Below the pieces are notes generated by a model, which worked only from the letters and a program-made list of their open reading frames with translations, searched no databases and had not been told where the DNA came from. Shown here in pieces: positions 36,501 to 45,258 of a DNA stretch of 64,000 nucleotides. The DNA is from CAVVGZ01 sp963841845 (lineage in GTDB: Bacteria; Chloroflexota; Anaerolineae; Anaerolineales; Anaerolineaceae), in NCBI GenBank assembly GCA_963841845.1, contig CAWJEG010000005.1, positions 248,001-312,000 of the forward strand. The letters are read 5' to 3'. Position 1 is the stretch's first letter. The number at the start of each line of letters is the position of its first letter. A program made the translations under genes and the position numbers.

Positions 36501-37058
36501 ATGATAAAAGAGATCTTAAACGAAGCCGAGTCCAGGATGAAAGGTGCCAATCGGGCTTTAGAGGAGGACCTTTCTGCAATCCGGACCGGACGTGCATCAC
36601 CAGCGCTGGTTGAAAAAATTCATGTCGAGTATTACGGGACGATGACCCCCCTCATCCAGCTCGCCTCTATCTCCGTTCCGGAACCCAGGGCACTGATGAT
36701 CAAACCCTTTGATCCAAAAATGATTAAAGTGATTGAAAAGGCCATTTTGGCTTCTGACCTTGGCTTGACCCCGAACAATGACGGCAAGAATATCCGCTTA
36801 AATCTCCCTGTTCTAACCGAAGAGAGAAGAAGAGACCTGGCTAAGGTTGTCAATCACCGTGTAGAAGATGCCCGTGTGGCTGCCCGCAATGTTCGCAGGG
36901 ATGTCCTTAAAGATCTACGGGAGTATGAAAAAGAGAAATTAATATCAGAAGATGACCTGGAACGCGCCGAGGAGCAGCTCCAAAAACTTACCGACAAGAT
37001 GATCGAAGACATTGATCAAATCGGTGAAAGAAAACAAAAAGAAATCATGGAAGTCTAA
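36501..37058 (+). CDS. frr: Ribosome recycling factor
   Basis: The 185-residue protein starts at ATG 36501 with AGGAG 6 nt upstream. A longer frame from 36396 adds residues that are absent from the family. It contains DLSAIRTGRASPALVEKIHV and the three-helix bundle with LTEERRRDLAKVVNHRVEDA. The factor splits post-termination ribosomes together with EF-G. It heads the frr-uppS-cdsA-glpX run. Confidence 0.96.
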   Translation: MIKEILNEAESRMKGANRALEEDLSAIRTGRASPALVEKIHVEYYGTMTPLIQLASISVPEPRALMIKPFDPKMIKVIEKAILASDLGLTPNNDGKNIRLNLPVLTEERRRDLAKVVNHRVEDARVAARNVRRDVLKDLREYEKEKLISEDDLERAEEQLQKLTDKMIEDIDQIGERKQKEIMEV

Positions 37059-37067
37059 CTTCTTAGA

Positions 37068-37820
37068 ATGGAAGATCGAATTCAATTGGAAACAAACCTG
37101 AATATCCCTCAACATATTGCCATAATAATGGATGGGAATGGACGCTGGGCAGCAGCAAGGGGATTGCCCAGGTTGGCAGGCCACCGTGCCGGTACAGAAA
37201 ATTTACGCCGCATTATAACTTCCTGCGTTGAATTCGGAATCCAATACCTCACAATTTATGCTTTCTCCACTGAGAATTGGGGACGTCCCCGGGAAGAAGT
37301 TGAAGGATTACTGCATATACTGGGGAATGTAATCGATAAAGAATTATCCGAACTTCACAAAGAAGGGGTTCAGCTCAGGCACATCGGTCACCTTGAGAAA
37401 TTGGATAAAAGGCTGAGAAAGAAAGTACTTCAGGCGGTTGACCTTACCCGGGACAACTCCCGGTTAATCTTAAACGTAGCATTTAATTACGGCGCGCGGG
37501 ATGAAATCCTGTGTGCAATTCGGAAAATTATCGAAGATAAAATCAATCCTGAGGATTTATCCCCTGAATTGGTGAGTCAATATCTGTTTACCGCAGGTAC
37601 ACCCGATCCGGATCTTATAATTCGCACATCCGGGGAAATGCGCATCAGCAACTTTCTTTTATGGCAGGCTGCATACTCAGAATGGTATGTCACCCCGACC
37701 CTATGGCCCGATTTTGATAAAAACGAACTGTACAAAGCTCTCCAGGCATTTAATCAAAGGGAGAGGCGTTTTGGACTGACTTCCAATCAGATAATCCAGG
37801 AGAAACCGAATGCTGTCTAA
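37068..37820 (+). CDS. uppS: Isoprenyl transferase (undecaprenyl diphosphate synthase)
   Basis: The 250-residue protein has IAIIMDGNGRWAAARGLPRL, where Asp binds the diphosphate, and GHRAGTENLRRI. It also has FSTENWGRPREEV and DLIIRTSGEMRISNFLLWQA at the C-terminus. It builds the C55 lipid carrier for peptidoglycan and surface glycans. It starts 9 nt after frr and overlaps cdsA by 11 nt. Confidence 0.96.
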   Translation: MEDRIQLETNLNIPQHIAIIMDGNGRWAAARGLPRLAGHRAGTENLRRIITSCVEFGIQYLTIYAFSTENWGRPREEVEGLLHILGNVIDKELSELHKEGVQLRHIGHLEKLDKRLRKKVLQAVDLTRDNSRLILNVAFNYGARDEILCAIRKIIEDKINPEDLSPELVSQYLFTAGTPDPDLIIRTSGEMRISNFLLWQAAYSEWYVTPTLWPDFDKNELYKALQAFNQRERRFGLTSNQIIQEKPNAV

Positions 37821-38625
37821 GCGCGTCGCAGTGGTCGCCGTACTATTGCCGCTGGGTGTCATTGTAATTTTACTTGGAGGCTGGGTATATAACATCGTAT
37901 TCACCGCCATCCTGGCTGGAGCCGGATACGAATATTACAACATCTTCAAAAACGGCAAATTTGCGCCATCCCCCCTGATTATCACCACCGGGATCATTAT
38001 CCTGGCGATTTCCCGGGCTTTGTTTGGATTTGATCACATGGATATCATCCTGACCCTGTGCATCTTTATCGTTGTTACCAGGCATATCATTGGCTACGAA
38101 AAGGGTGACGAAAATGCAGCAATCGACTTTGGGGTCTCATTGGCTGGCATTTTGTATATCGGTTGGCTAGGATCATATTTATTTTCCATGAGGAGCATGC
38201 CGGATGGTGCCTGGTGGATTATGCTAACCCTGCCTGCTGTTTGGATTGCAGATTCTGCAGCATATTTCGTTGGAAAACGGTTTGGAAAACACCCATTTAC
38301 TAAACGGGTCAGTCCTAAAAAAAGCTGGGAAGGTTACCTTGGTGGAGTATTCTTTACAACCCTATTGTTGCCTTTGCTGGCATCTTTTTTGAGTTTATTT
38401 TCATCTTCAATTACCCCTATCCACGGAATCTTCCTGGGATTAATCATCAGCGTCTTTTCCCCTCTGGGTGATTTGGCAGAGAGTTTATTCAAGCGGCAGT
38501 TTGGAATCAAGGACTCCAGTAATATACTGCCTGGTCATGGGGGTATATTAGACCGCATAGATTCCTGGCTTTGGGCAGTACCGATTGGCTATTATTTGAT
38601 TTATTATTTTGCCCAGTATGGTTAA
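37810..38625 (+). CDS. cdsA: Phosphatidate cytidylyltransferase
   Basis: The 271-residue membrane protein has about seven hydrophobic segments. It carries the CdsA signature near its C-terminus, SVFSPLGDLAESLFKRQFGI followed by KDSSNILPGHGGILDRIDS. SPKKSWEGYLGG precedes it. It makes CDP-diacylglycerol for phospholipid synthesis. Overlap with uppS indicates coupling. Confidence 0.96.
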   Translation: MLSKRVAVVAVLLPLGVIVILLGGWVYNIVFTAILAGAGYEYYNIFKNGKFAPSPLIITTGIIILAISRALFGFDHMDIILTLCIFIVVTRHIIGYEKGDENAAIDFGVSLAGILYIGWLGSYLFSMRSMPDGAWWIMLTLPAVWIADSAAYFVGKRFGKHPFTKRVSPKKSWEGYLGGVFFTTLLLPLLASFLSLFSSSITPIHGIFLGLIISVFSPLGDLAESLFKRQFGIKDSSNILPGHGGILDRIDSWLWAVPIGYYLIYYFAQYG

Positions 38626-38663
38626 TTCTTTACCCATCATTCGCAAAAAGGAGGGACAGGAAA

Positions 38664-39659
38664 ATGGAAGCAGATGATCCAACAAGACCAACGCGCAATC
38701 TTGCTCTGGAACTGGTGCGGGTAACCGAGGTAGCAGCCTTGTCTGCAGGACGCTTAATGGGATTGGGGGATAAAATCGCGGCTGACCAGGCTGCAGTTAA
38801 CGCCATGCAGTTGGTCTTAAACAGCATAGAAATGGATGGCCTGGTTGTCATTGGAGAAGGGGAAAAAGATGAAGCTCCAATGCTGGCAAGGGGTCAAAAA
38901 GTGGGTACCGGTAATCCACCCATTGTAGATATTGCTGTTGATCCAATTGATGGCACCACGCCGCTGGCGCGCGGCCTGGCAAACTCCATTTCCACCATTG
39001 CCGTTTCTCCCCGCGGCACCATGTTCGATGCCGGTCCAATAGCTTACATGCATAAAATCGCAGTTGGTGAAGTCGGGCGGGATGTTATCGATATCAACGA
39101 CACGATTGAAAACAACCTCAAACGCATTGCCAAAGCAAAAGGGGGAAATGTAAATGACTTACTGGTCGTAGTTTTAGACCGGCTCCGGCATGAACCCCTT
39201 ATTGAAGAGATTAGAGCCACAGGAGCCCGTATAACCCTTATTCCAGACGGGGATGTGGCCGGTGCGGTGATGACGGGACTGCCAGAATCGGGTATCGACG
39301 TTCTCATGGGTATCGGTGGATGCCCGGAAGGGGTTATTGCCGCATGTGCAATGCGTTGTATGGGTGGCAATATTCAAGGCAAGTTATATGCTCGAAATGT
39401 AGAAGAATACAAAAAAGGGCTCGAGTTGGGCTACGATTTTGATAAAATTCTGACAATGGATGACCTGGTGGCGTCAGAAAATGTGTTTTTTGCCGCTACG
39501 GGGATTACAACTGGCCAATTCCTCAAAGGGATTGATTATTTTCCCGGTGGGGCCCAAACCGAAAGCCTGGTTATGCGTGGACGGTCCGGTACCATCCGCA
39601 AGATTATTGCCAGACACCGCCTGGATAAATTAGCAGAGATAAGTTCGATAAAATATTAA
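38664..39659 (+). CDS. glpX: Class II fructose-1,6-bisphosphatase
   Basis: The 331-residue protein starts at ATG 38664 behind AAAGGAGGGA. It has VIGEGEKDEAPMLARGQKVG and VDIAVDPIDGTTPLARGLAN, which bear the Mg-binding Asp/Glu residues. RITLIPDGDVAGAVMTGLP and GIGGCPEGVIAACAMRCMGG follow. It hydrolyses fructose-1,6-bisphosphate in gluconeogenesis. It ends the frr operon and is followed by a strong terminator. Confidence 0.95.
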   Translation: MEADDPTRPTRNLALELVRVTEVAALSAGRLMGLGDKIAADQAAVNAMQLVLNSIEMDGLVVIGEGEKDEAPMLARGQKVGTGNPPIVDIAVDPIDGTTPLARGLANSISTIAVSPRGTMFDAGPIAYMHKIAVGEVGRDVIDINDTIENNLKRIAKAKGGNVNDLLVVVLDRLRHEPLIEEIRATGARITLIPDGDVAGAVMTGLPESGIDVLMGIGGCPEGVIAACAMRCMGGNIQGKLYARNVEEYKKGLELGYDFDKILTMDDLVASENVFFAATGITTGQFLKGIDYFPGGAQTESLVMRGRSGTIRKIIARHRLDKLAEISSIKY

Positions 39660-39664
39660 TTCAT

Positions 39665-39694
39665 AATGGGACTGGCTTTTTAGCCAGTCCCATT
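39665..39694. terminator. Terminator between glpX and the SIMPL gene
   Basis: AATGGGACTGGCT and AGCCAGTCCCATT pair over 13 bp around a short T-rich loop, followed by TTATTT on the plus strand. It lies between convergent genes and probably serves both. Confidence 0.9.
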
Positions 39695-39714
39695 TTATTT
39701 CGTAAATACCTGTT

Positions 39715-40428
39715 TTATTGGATTTCGTAGATCAGGAAAGCATTCATCGTAATTCCAATCTGACCCTCAGAAACCGGTACGGGTTGGTTGAGGATTTGGG
39801 ATCCCTTGCCTTCATAAAATGGCTGGATTTGTCCCCCAGGATCGACCCTCACAGAAACCAGGTTTCCAAGTTGAATATCAGCGGATAGGGCTAATTCTTC
39901 TGCATGCTTTTGCGCATTTTGTATAGCCAGTTCCCTGGCTCCAGATAATGCCTGATCTTTATTTTCCACATCATAAGTTATCCCATAAATCCGGTTCGAT
40001 CCCTGGCGGACAACGCTCTCCAGAAGTTGATCAATGGTCGAGAGATCGCGGACAATTACCGCAACGGTATTCTCAACAGTATAAAATTGACTGGCATATT
40101 CACTTCCCGGCAATGTTACCATTTCCGGGTAAACATTGAAGGATACCGTTTGAATATCCTCTGCAATTACTCCGAGCTGCTGCAGATCCTGGATAACCTG
40201 TTTTGTACTGCGACTGTTATCTGCTAAAGCAGTGTTTAAATCTTCAGACTTGCTTTGCACCCCAATATTGATGTGAGCAATATCGGGTACAAGGGAAACC
40301 GTACCGGTCCCTGATACACTCAACTGCCGGGTAGCGGCTGCTGGCGGAATGGAGGCCGGGGATGAACATGCCGAAATGAAAACCATAACCATGATGCCCA
40401 CCCAAATGTCCACAATTTTGCGATACAT
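39715..40428 (-). CDS. SIMPL (DUF541) domain lipoprotein
   Basis: The 237-residue protein starts at ATG 40428 with GAGGAGGTATAAC upstream. Its N-terminus is a lipoprotein signal peptide, with a hydrophobic stretch ending in VFISACSS where Cys would be lipidated. The SIMPL domain follows: LSVSGTGTVSLVPDIAHINI and AQKHAEELALSADIQLGNLV. SIMPL proteins form oligomeric barrels at the cell surface; their role is poorly known. It is separated from the cys operon by a divergent promoter region. Confidence 0.87.
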   Translation of the reverse strand: MYRKIVDIWVGIMVMVFISACSSPASIPPAAATRQLSVSGTGTVSLVPDIAHINIGVQSKSEDLNTALADNSRSTKQVIQDLQQLGVIAEDIQTVSFNVYPEMVTLPGSEYASQFYTVENTVAVIVRDLSTIDQLLESVVRQGSNRIYGITYDVENKDQALSGARELAIQNAQKHAEELALSADIQLGNLVSVRVDPGGQIQPFYEGKGSQILNQPVPVSEGQIGITMNAFLIYEIQ

Positions 40429-40552
40429 GTTATACCTCCTCGTCAATATACTATAGACGTTTCCAGTCAAGATTTTGTTCCCACCTCTCCAGATAAAAAA
40501 TTGTAGGAACCCTCCAAATGATTATAAAACATTATATTTTCGCCGGCGGCAC

Positions 40553-40580
40553 TTGACATATTGACTCGAATCGCTATAAT
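40553..40580 (+). promoter_or_regulatory. Strong sigma-70-type promoter of the cysK-cysE leader
   Basis: TTGACA (40553-40558) and TATAAT (40575-40580) match consensus perfectly with a 16-nt spacer. Transcription should start near 40587 and give a leader of about 247 nt before cysK. Confidence 0.85.
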
Positions 40581-40630
40581 AAGGATAATATTTATGATAA
40601 ATATGTAATAATTATGGTTGGAGTAATTCT

Positions 40631-40666
40631 ATGAGAAAATGCACATGTCAAGGGCGGGGATTTTAA
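40631..40666 (+). CDS. Cysteine-codon leader peptide MRKCTCQGRGF
   Basis: This 11-codon frame has GGAG 8 nt before its ATG and lies about 44 nt after the predicted transcription start. It contains Cys codons at positions 4 and 6 (TGC and TGT), in a frame that controls a cysteine-biosynthesis operon. Its end overlaps the first of several RNA segments able to pair in competing ways. Peptides with cysteine codons that control cysteine genes are known in mycobacteria. Their sequence there is different, so the present case is an analogy by logic only. Confidence 0.6.
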   Translation: MRKCTCQGRGF

Positions 40667-40790
40667 GTCCGCCGCTTGGAATTAATACCAGATAAATTAT
40701 TAATTTTTGCAATTTCAACTGGCATAAGCAACGGACAGATCCCCGCTCCTGATTTGAATGAGCGAAACGGTTTTGTTCGTTTTTTATTGC
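40652..40790 (+). promoter_or_regulatory. Candidate cysteine-responsive transcription attenuator
   Basis: Segment 1 (GGCGGG, 40653-40658) pairs with segment 2 (TCCGCC, 40668-40673). It can instead pair as GCGGGGAT (40654-40661) with ATCCCCGC (40739-40746), an 8-bp perfect match. Segment 3 (CGCTC, 40744-40748) also pairs with GAGCG (40760-40764). Segment 4, GAGCGAA (40760-40766), pairs with TTCGTTT (40776-40782) and runs into a T-tract. A ribosome stalled at the Cys codons would mask segment 1, free segment 3 for the antiterminator, and so prevent the terminator-like stem. Without stalling, segments 1 and 3 pair and the stem forms. The stem is modest, with two G-U pairs. Confidence 0.5.
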
Positions 40791-40833
40791 CAGTTTTTTA
40801 TTAAATCAGAAGGATTTTAGGAGAAATTTCACA

Positions 40834-41766
40834 ATGAAGATTGCCAATGACGTTACCCAATTAATCGGAAATACACCACTCGTACGCCTCAATAGAATTT
40901 CCCGGGGTTGCTCAGCTGAAGTCGTTGCCAAGCTGGAATACTTCAATCCCGCACACAGTGTTAAAGACCGTATCGGTATATCAATGATCGCAGAGGCAGA
41001 ACGTATGGGTTTGATTAATGATGATTCGGTCATCGTTGAACCAACCAGCGGAAATACCGGCATCGCCCTGGCAATGGTGTGCGCAGCCCGTGGGTACCAC
41101 TGCATCCTGACCATGCCCGAAACCATGAGCAAAGAAAGGAGAATCTTGCTGCGTGCATACGGAGCCGAGTTAATCCTGACACCAGGCAGCGAAGGGATGG
41201 CTGGGGCAATTAGAAAAGCCGAAGAACTTGCCGCAAGTGATAAACGATATTTTATGCCCCAGCAGTTTAATAATCCAGCCAATCCAAAGATTCACCGGGA
41301 GACAACGGCTGAGGAGATATGGCGGGATACAGATGGAAAAGTGGATATCCTGGTCGCTGGCGTGGGAACCGGCGGGACAATCACAGGTATCAGTGAAGTA
41401 ATCAAGGCCAGAAAGCCGGGAGTTATCTCTATAGCTGTTGAACCGGATTCATCGGCGGTTCTTTCCGGAAGGGAGAAAGGTCCGCATCCACTTCAAGGTA
41501 TTGGGGCTGGTTTTATTCCTGGAGTTTTAAACACAAGTATATATGATGAGGTGATTCCGGTAAAAGCTGATGATGCATTTCAAACAGCACGGGCAGCTGC
41601 TCGTGAGGAGGGGCTTCTGGTTGGAATTTCATCCGGAGCAGCCATCTGGGCAGCATTACAGGTGGCAAAGAGACCAGAATATGCCGGCAAACTTATTGTA
41701 GTGATTGTCCCATCGTTTGGTGAGAGGTATCTCAGTACAGCTTTGTATTCCGATCTCGTGGATTAG
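40834..41766 (+). CDS. cysK: Cysteine synthase (O-acetylserine sulfhydrylase)
   Basis: The 310-residue PLP enzyme has NTPLVRLNRIS at the start. The Lys in FNPAHSVKDRIGISMI binds PLP, and the substrate loop is EPTSGNTGIALAM. The phosphate-binding loop is VGTGGTITGISEVI, and LVGISSGAAIWAAL lies near the C-terminus. It condenses O-acetylserine with sulfide. It starts with AGGAG 10 nt upstream and is followed by cysE within about 20 nt, so the two enzymes are made together. Confidence 0.95.
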   Translation: MKIANDVTQLIGNTPLVRLNRISRGCSAEVVAKLEYFNPAHSVKDRIGISMIAEAERMGLINDDSVIVEPTSGNTGIALAMVCAARGYHCILTMPETMSKERRILLRAYGAELILTPGSEGMAGAIRKAEELAASDKRYFMPQQFNNPANPKIHRETTAEEIWRDTDGKVDILVAGVGTGGTITGISEVIKARKPGVISIAVEPDSSAVLSGREKGPHPLQGIGAGFIPGVLNTSIYDEVIPVKADDAFQTARAAAREEGLLVGISSGAAIWAALQVAKRPEYAGKLIVVIVPSFGERYLSTALYSDLVD

Positions 41767-41787
41767 GTGGGGTGGAGGCAGATACCT

Positions 41788-42564
41788 TTGAATAAATTAA
41801 TTTCATCAATCAAAGAAGATATTCGAGCAGTTAAAGATCGTGACCCTGCCGCAAGATCAACCTTTGAAATTATGCTGAGTTACCCCGGGCTACATGCTTT
41901 ATGGGGATATCGCATTTCCCACTGGTTGTGGACGAACCAATTTAAAATGCCCGGACGTTTATTTTCGCAATTGGTGCGCAGCCTGACAGGCATCGAAATC
42001 CACCCGGGTGCATCCATTGGGCCTGGTTTCTTTATTGACCATGGTATGGGTGTGGTCATTGGTGAGACAACAGAAATCGGCAGGAACGTCACTCTTTATC
42101 ACGGCGTAACCCTGGGCGGTGTCAGTTTGCAAAAAGGTAAACGCCATCCAACCTTGGAAGATAATGTGGTGGTAGGGGCCGGGGCAAAGATATTGGGTGC
42201 TATTGTGATTGGGGAAAGCAGCCGGATTGGAGCCAACGCTGTCGTAGTCAAGCCAATCCCTCCGAATTCTGTCGTTGTGGGGGTCCCGGGACAGATTGTA
42301 GCCAGGAGCACTCCCCAAGACATAAAACCCGACCTGGATCACAATAAATTGCCGGATACGATTGGTTTGTCGGTGGCTTCCTTGATGGAGCGCATCGATG
42401 CCCTTGAACAAAAACTTCAAGCAACAAAAGATGTGATTCAACCGGTTTTAGAGCAAATTAACAACCAACAAAATGGGAATGGTAATGGAAATGGCTGGAA
42501 ACCAGAGCCGCATCTCCATCCCCCGGACCATGGAATCTGGCATGGAGAAGACTTCATGATATAA
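41788..42564 (+). CDS. cysE: Serine O-acetyltransferase
   Basis: The 258-residue protein has ISSIKEDIRAVKDRDPAARS at the N-terminus, as typical for CysE. The left-handed parallel beta-helix follows (GIEIHPGASIGPGFFIDHGM, then YHGVTLGGVSLQKGKRHPTL) with the active-site histidines. A low-complexity Asn/Gly tail (NGNGNGNGW) replaces the usual short C-terminus. TTG at 41788 has GGAGG 9 nt upstream and fits the family start better than GTG at 41767. It supplies O-acetylserine to CysK. Confidence 0.93.
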   Translation: MNKLISSIKEDIRAVKDRDPAARSTFEIMLSYPGLHALWGYRISHWLWTNQFKMPGRLFSQLVRSLTGIEIHPGASIGPGFFIDHGMGVVIGETTEIGRNVTLYHGVTLGGVSLQKGKRHPTLEDNVVVGAGAKILGAIVIGESSRIGANAVVVKPIPPNSVVVGVPGQIVARSTPQDIKPDLDHNKLPDTIGLSVASLMERIDALEQKLQATKDVIQPVLEQINNQQNGNGNGNGWKPEPHLHPPDHGIWHGEDFMI

Positions 42565-42568
42565 ATTC

Positions 42569-42602
42569 AAACTGGTTGGCACAAGCATGCCAACCAGTTT
42601 TT
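42569..42602. terminator. Bidirectional terminator after cysE
   Basis: AAACTGGTTGGCA (42569-42581) pairs perfectly with TGCCAACCAGTTT (42588-42600), 13 bp around CAAGCA, followed by TT. It lies between convergent genes. Confidence 0.88.
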
Positions 42603-42616
42603 GTTAATTATGACAT

Positions 42617-43624
42617 TTATTTCGCACGATGCTGCAGGACACTGAGCCCAATCAAAATCATCCCAATGGCAGAGATCCCGATAATGACATATCCAATCGG
42701 GCGGCTGTTTTCAAAATCCAGTTCTGATATACCCGGGACTAATAAACCGGGTGTTGGAGTTGGCGTTTTGGATGGTGTTCCTGTCGACAAATCCGGCTTT
42801 CTTGTACTGGAAGGGACAACAGTTCGGGTGGCGGGAACGGGTGTCTTTGTATAGGTTGGTGTAACAGTTGGAGTATTTGCCATGCGAACCAGTATAGATT
42901 GACCGGCAAAAATTTGGGGATTGGTTGCAGAAAGTCCGTTCAAATTTACGATATTTTCAATCGTCGTATCATAGGCAATTGCAATACTCCAGACGGCCTG
43001 CCCGGCTTCAACAGGATGATAAATTGCTCCGTCTGCCTGGGGTGTAGCCACCAGAACTTCCACCACACCCGAATCCACTTCGGCGGTTGATTGATTGGAT
43101 GAAATGGTACCTGTCGATGAATCAACAGAATCCGGTTGTTTTATCGTGCACAAATCCACGGTATAGAACAGTGACGAATCCTTCCTGGAAATCCCGGCGC
43201 CAATATGTTCATAGTCCGGGTTTAATAAAACCAGATTCCTGTCTTTTGCATTGTTCCAGACCGAGTTGAGGACCGTATCGATTGTTGTTGAGATGGAAGT
43301 AAAGGCAATTGATTCTCCGCAGATAACTGAATCATCATCTCCATACCCCGCAGCAATGGCACGATCGGTTACATTGGATTTGTCCTCACTGTAATACGTG
43401 AAGCGGTTGATGGCGGCCTGGTAATCCGAATGGCCCTGAGCCGAATTCATTAATCGGTTATCAGAGGTGAGGGGTGTTAGCCCTGCCTCCAATCTTAGTT
43501 CATTAATCGCCTCAATCACTGAATCCGGGGTTGGTGGGTTGGTCTGCGCATTTGCAGAATACACCGGTTTACCTGTGATCAGGAGCAAACCGATGATTAC
43601 CAGTTTCAGGATCTTTTTCTTCAT
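42617..43624 (-). CDS. CAP-domain, LysM and membrane-anchored cell-wall protein 1
   Basis: The 335-residue protein starts at ATG 43624. A signal peptide (ILKLVIIGLLLITG) is followed by a CAP/SCP domain (residues about 35-170) with AINELRLEAGLTPLTS and HSDYQA. A LysM repeat follows (YHPVEAGQAVWSIAIAYDT to FAGQSILV), then a Thr/Pro-rich linker and a C-terminal transmembrane helix. The second CAP histidine, usually in an HRxNIL context, is replaced (DRNLVLLNP). It is exported, binds cell-wall glycan and is anchored; function unknown. It is a tandem paralogue of the next gene. Confidence 0.84.
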   Translation of the reverse strand: MKKKILKLVIIGLLLITGKPVYSANAQTNPPTPDSVIEAINELRLEAGLTPLTSDNRLMNSAQGHSDYQAAINRFTYYSEDKSNVTDRAIAAGYGDDDSVICGESIAFTSISTTIDTVLNSVWNNAKDRNLVLLNPDYEHIGAGISRKDSSLFYTVDLCTIKQPDSVDSSTGTISSNQSTAEVDSGVVEVLVATPQADGAIYHPVEAGQAVWSIAIAYDTTIENIVNLNGLSATNPQIFAGQSILVRMANTPTVTPTYTKTPVPATRTVVPSSTRKPDLSTGTPSKTPTPTPGLLVPGISELDFENSRPIGYVIIGISAIGMILIGLSVLQHRAK

Positions 43625-43699
43625 AGCGGAGGAATTATAAACGAATAAATATTTTAGCCAAAGGCATTCCAGGGGTGTTGCTCCCATCCTGTTCTACAT

Positions 43700-44650
43700 T
43701 TATCTCCTGGTAAACCAGGAGAATATCACAAAAACCAATCCTGCAATACAGAGGACAACAATTCCAATACCCAGGTACCTGAGGTTAAATTCATTGTTAT
43801 CTTGTTTGGACTTAATCGATTCAGGAGTCACTGTACTGGATGGCAGGGCCGTTGCGGTAAGGCTCATGATCACCGTATTTGTTGCCGACGGTTGTATGAT
43901 CGTCGGTGTCACCGTAGGTGTGTCCGATATCATCGGGGTAATAGTTGCCGGGAGAGGCGGGCGGATGAGCAGTTCCTGCCCAACATACACGATGGGATTA
44001 CCTGGATCTAGATTGTTTAATGAGGCAATATCAATAATTTTTATCCCGTATGCAATTGCAATACTCCAGGGTGCCTGCCCAGGCTGTACAACGTGCACAA
44101 TAGAGCCGTCCTCCCCCGGAATAGCAGTCTGTACTGCAATAATTTCTTCAGAAACCTGGGGCACCGTTGTTTGTAATTGTTGCTTATTCGCACTGACATT
44201 GGAAACCCTATTTTCTCCCCCCGTTTGGATCACATTCAGTGTGTAATACACAAATCCATCGACAACAGCTACTCCTGCACCTACCGATCCGGATTCATAA
44301 CCAACCATTGTATTCATGTGGACTGAATCTGCCCAAATTGAGTAGACGGCATCCTGGATAGACATACCTTGACCACCGGCAATGTTTTCTTGAATACCAT
44401 AAGACCAGGGTGACGACCCGTCTGCCCTGGTATGAGTTAATTGACCTATGGATGCCTGGTAATCTGAATGGGCTTGAGCCTGAGCCATCAGGCTTCCATC
44501 AACTGTATAAGGAGATAACCCATTTACAGTCCGCAAAGCATTCACTTCATTGATTAAATCCTGGGCGCTTCCTGATTGTGCTTTTACCACTTCAGGAAAT
44601 GCCGTCAGAATAATTAATGAAAGAAGAAAATAAATGAGATAACGCTGCAA
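43700..44650 (-). CDS. CAP-domain, LysM and membrane-anchored cell-wall protein 2
   Basis: The 316-residue protein starts at a TTG with AGGAAG upstream. It has the same layout as its neighbour: signal peptide (LIYFLLSLIILTAFPEVV), CAP domain (LINEVNALRTVNGLSPY, HSDYQA, SVHMNTMVGY), LysM (IVHVVQPGQAPWSIAIAYGI to YVGQELLI), a Thr-rich linker and a C-terminal membrane helix. Here the second CAP His is kept (VHMN). The pair arose by duplication and diverged. Confidence 0.85.
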   Translation of the reverse strand: MQRYLIYFLLSLIILTAFPEVVKAQSGSAQDLINEVNALRTVNGLSPYTVDGSLMAQAQAHSDYQASIGQLTHTRADGSSPWSYGIQENIAGGQGMSIQDAVYSIWADSVHMNTMVGYESGSVGAGVAVVDGFVYYTLNVIQTGGENRVSNVSANKQQLQTTVPQVSEEIIAVQTAIPGEDGSIVHVVQPGQAPWSIAIAYGIKIIDIASLNNLDPGNPIVYVGQELLIRPPLPATITPMISDTPTVTPTIIQPSATNTVIMSLTATALPSSTVTPESIKSKQDNNEFNLRYLGIGIVVLCIAGLVFVIFSWFTRR

Positions 44651-44716
44651 AGTTAATGCACTTCCTGCAAATTCGAAGATGGCATTCGCAGGTAGAAATG
44701 AACCCTTATCAAGAAA

Positions 44717-45133
44717 TTAAACAATTTTTTCGCCTGGCAGGTTGCCCATTGCCTCAGCAGCCACCAAAAAATCGGTTGCAGAAACCATCCCGACCAGGTC
44801 TCCGTTGTCATTCACAACCGGGATATGATGGATATGCAGTTTTTGCATATTTTCTGCACATTCTTTAAGCGACATGTCTTTTTTCACTGTTACCAGAGGA
44901 GTTGACATGATTTCCCGGACTTTTACCATGCTCGGATTCCTATCTTTGGCAATTATTTTGTCGCAAATATCGGTTGAAGTAAGGATGCCAAAAGCAGGAT
45001 TATCTGCAGATTTTTCAACTATCAGACTATGGATATAACGTCGCCGCATTATCGTAAGGGCATCTTTTACAGTGCTATCCGGATGGATATAAACAAGCAG
45101 GTCGATCATCCAATCACCGACAGTAAATTTCAT
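44717..45133 (-). CDS. Two-CBS-domain protein
   Basis: The 138-residue protein consists of two CBS domains in tandem, LVYIHPDSTVKDALTIMRRR with SLIVEKSADN, then VREIMSTPLVTVKKDMSLKE with HIPVVNDNGDLVGMVSATDF. CBS pairs bind adenosine ligands such as AMP or SAM and regulate partners. No enzyme domain is fused. The neighbours give no partner. Confidence 0.9.
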   Translation of the reverse strand: MKFTVGDWMIDLLVYIHPDSTVKDALTIMRRRYIHSLIVEKSADNPAFGILTSTDICDKIIAKDRNPSMVKVREIMSTPLVTVKKDMSLKECAENMQKLHIHHIPVVNDNGDLVGMVSATDFLVAAEAMGNLPGEKIV

Positions 45134-45258
45134 TTGTAATTCCTTTCATATTTACTTTGAATTCCTGTTATCTTTTCATTTTACAATTATGAATTTCAAT
45201 GGATCATTTCTCACAAGTATAGCAGAAACAACCTGATGTGATCAGCCGGAACATTATT

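Noticed and set aside
40587..40833. T-box or SAM riboswitch upstream of cysK-cysE
   Set aside because: No T-box sequence with the GGTGGNACCGCG motif and no SAM-box layout were found; the leader peptide with competing hairpins fits better.
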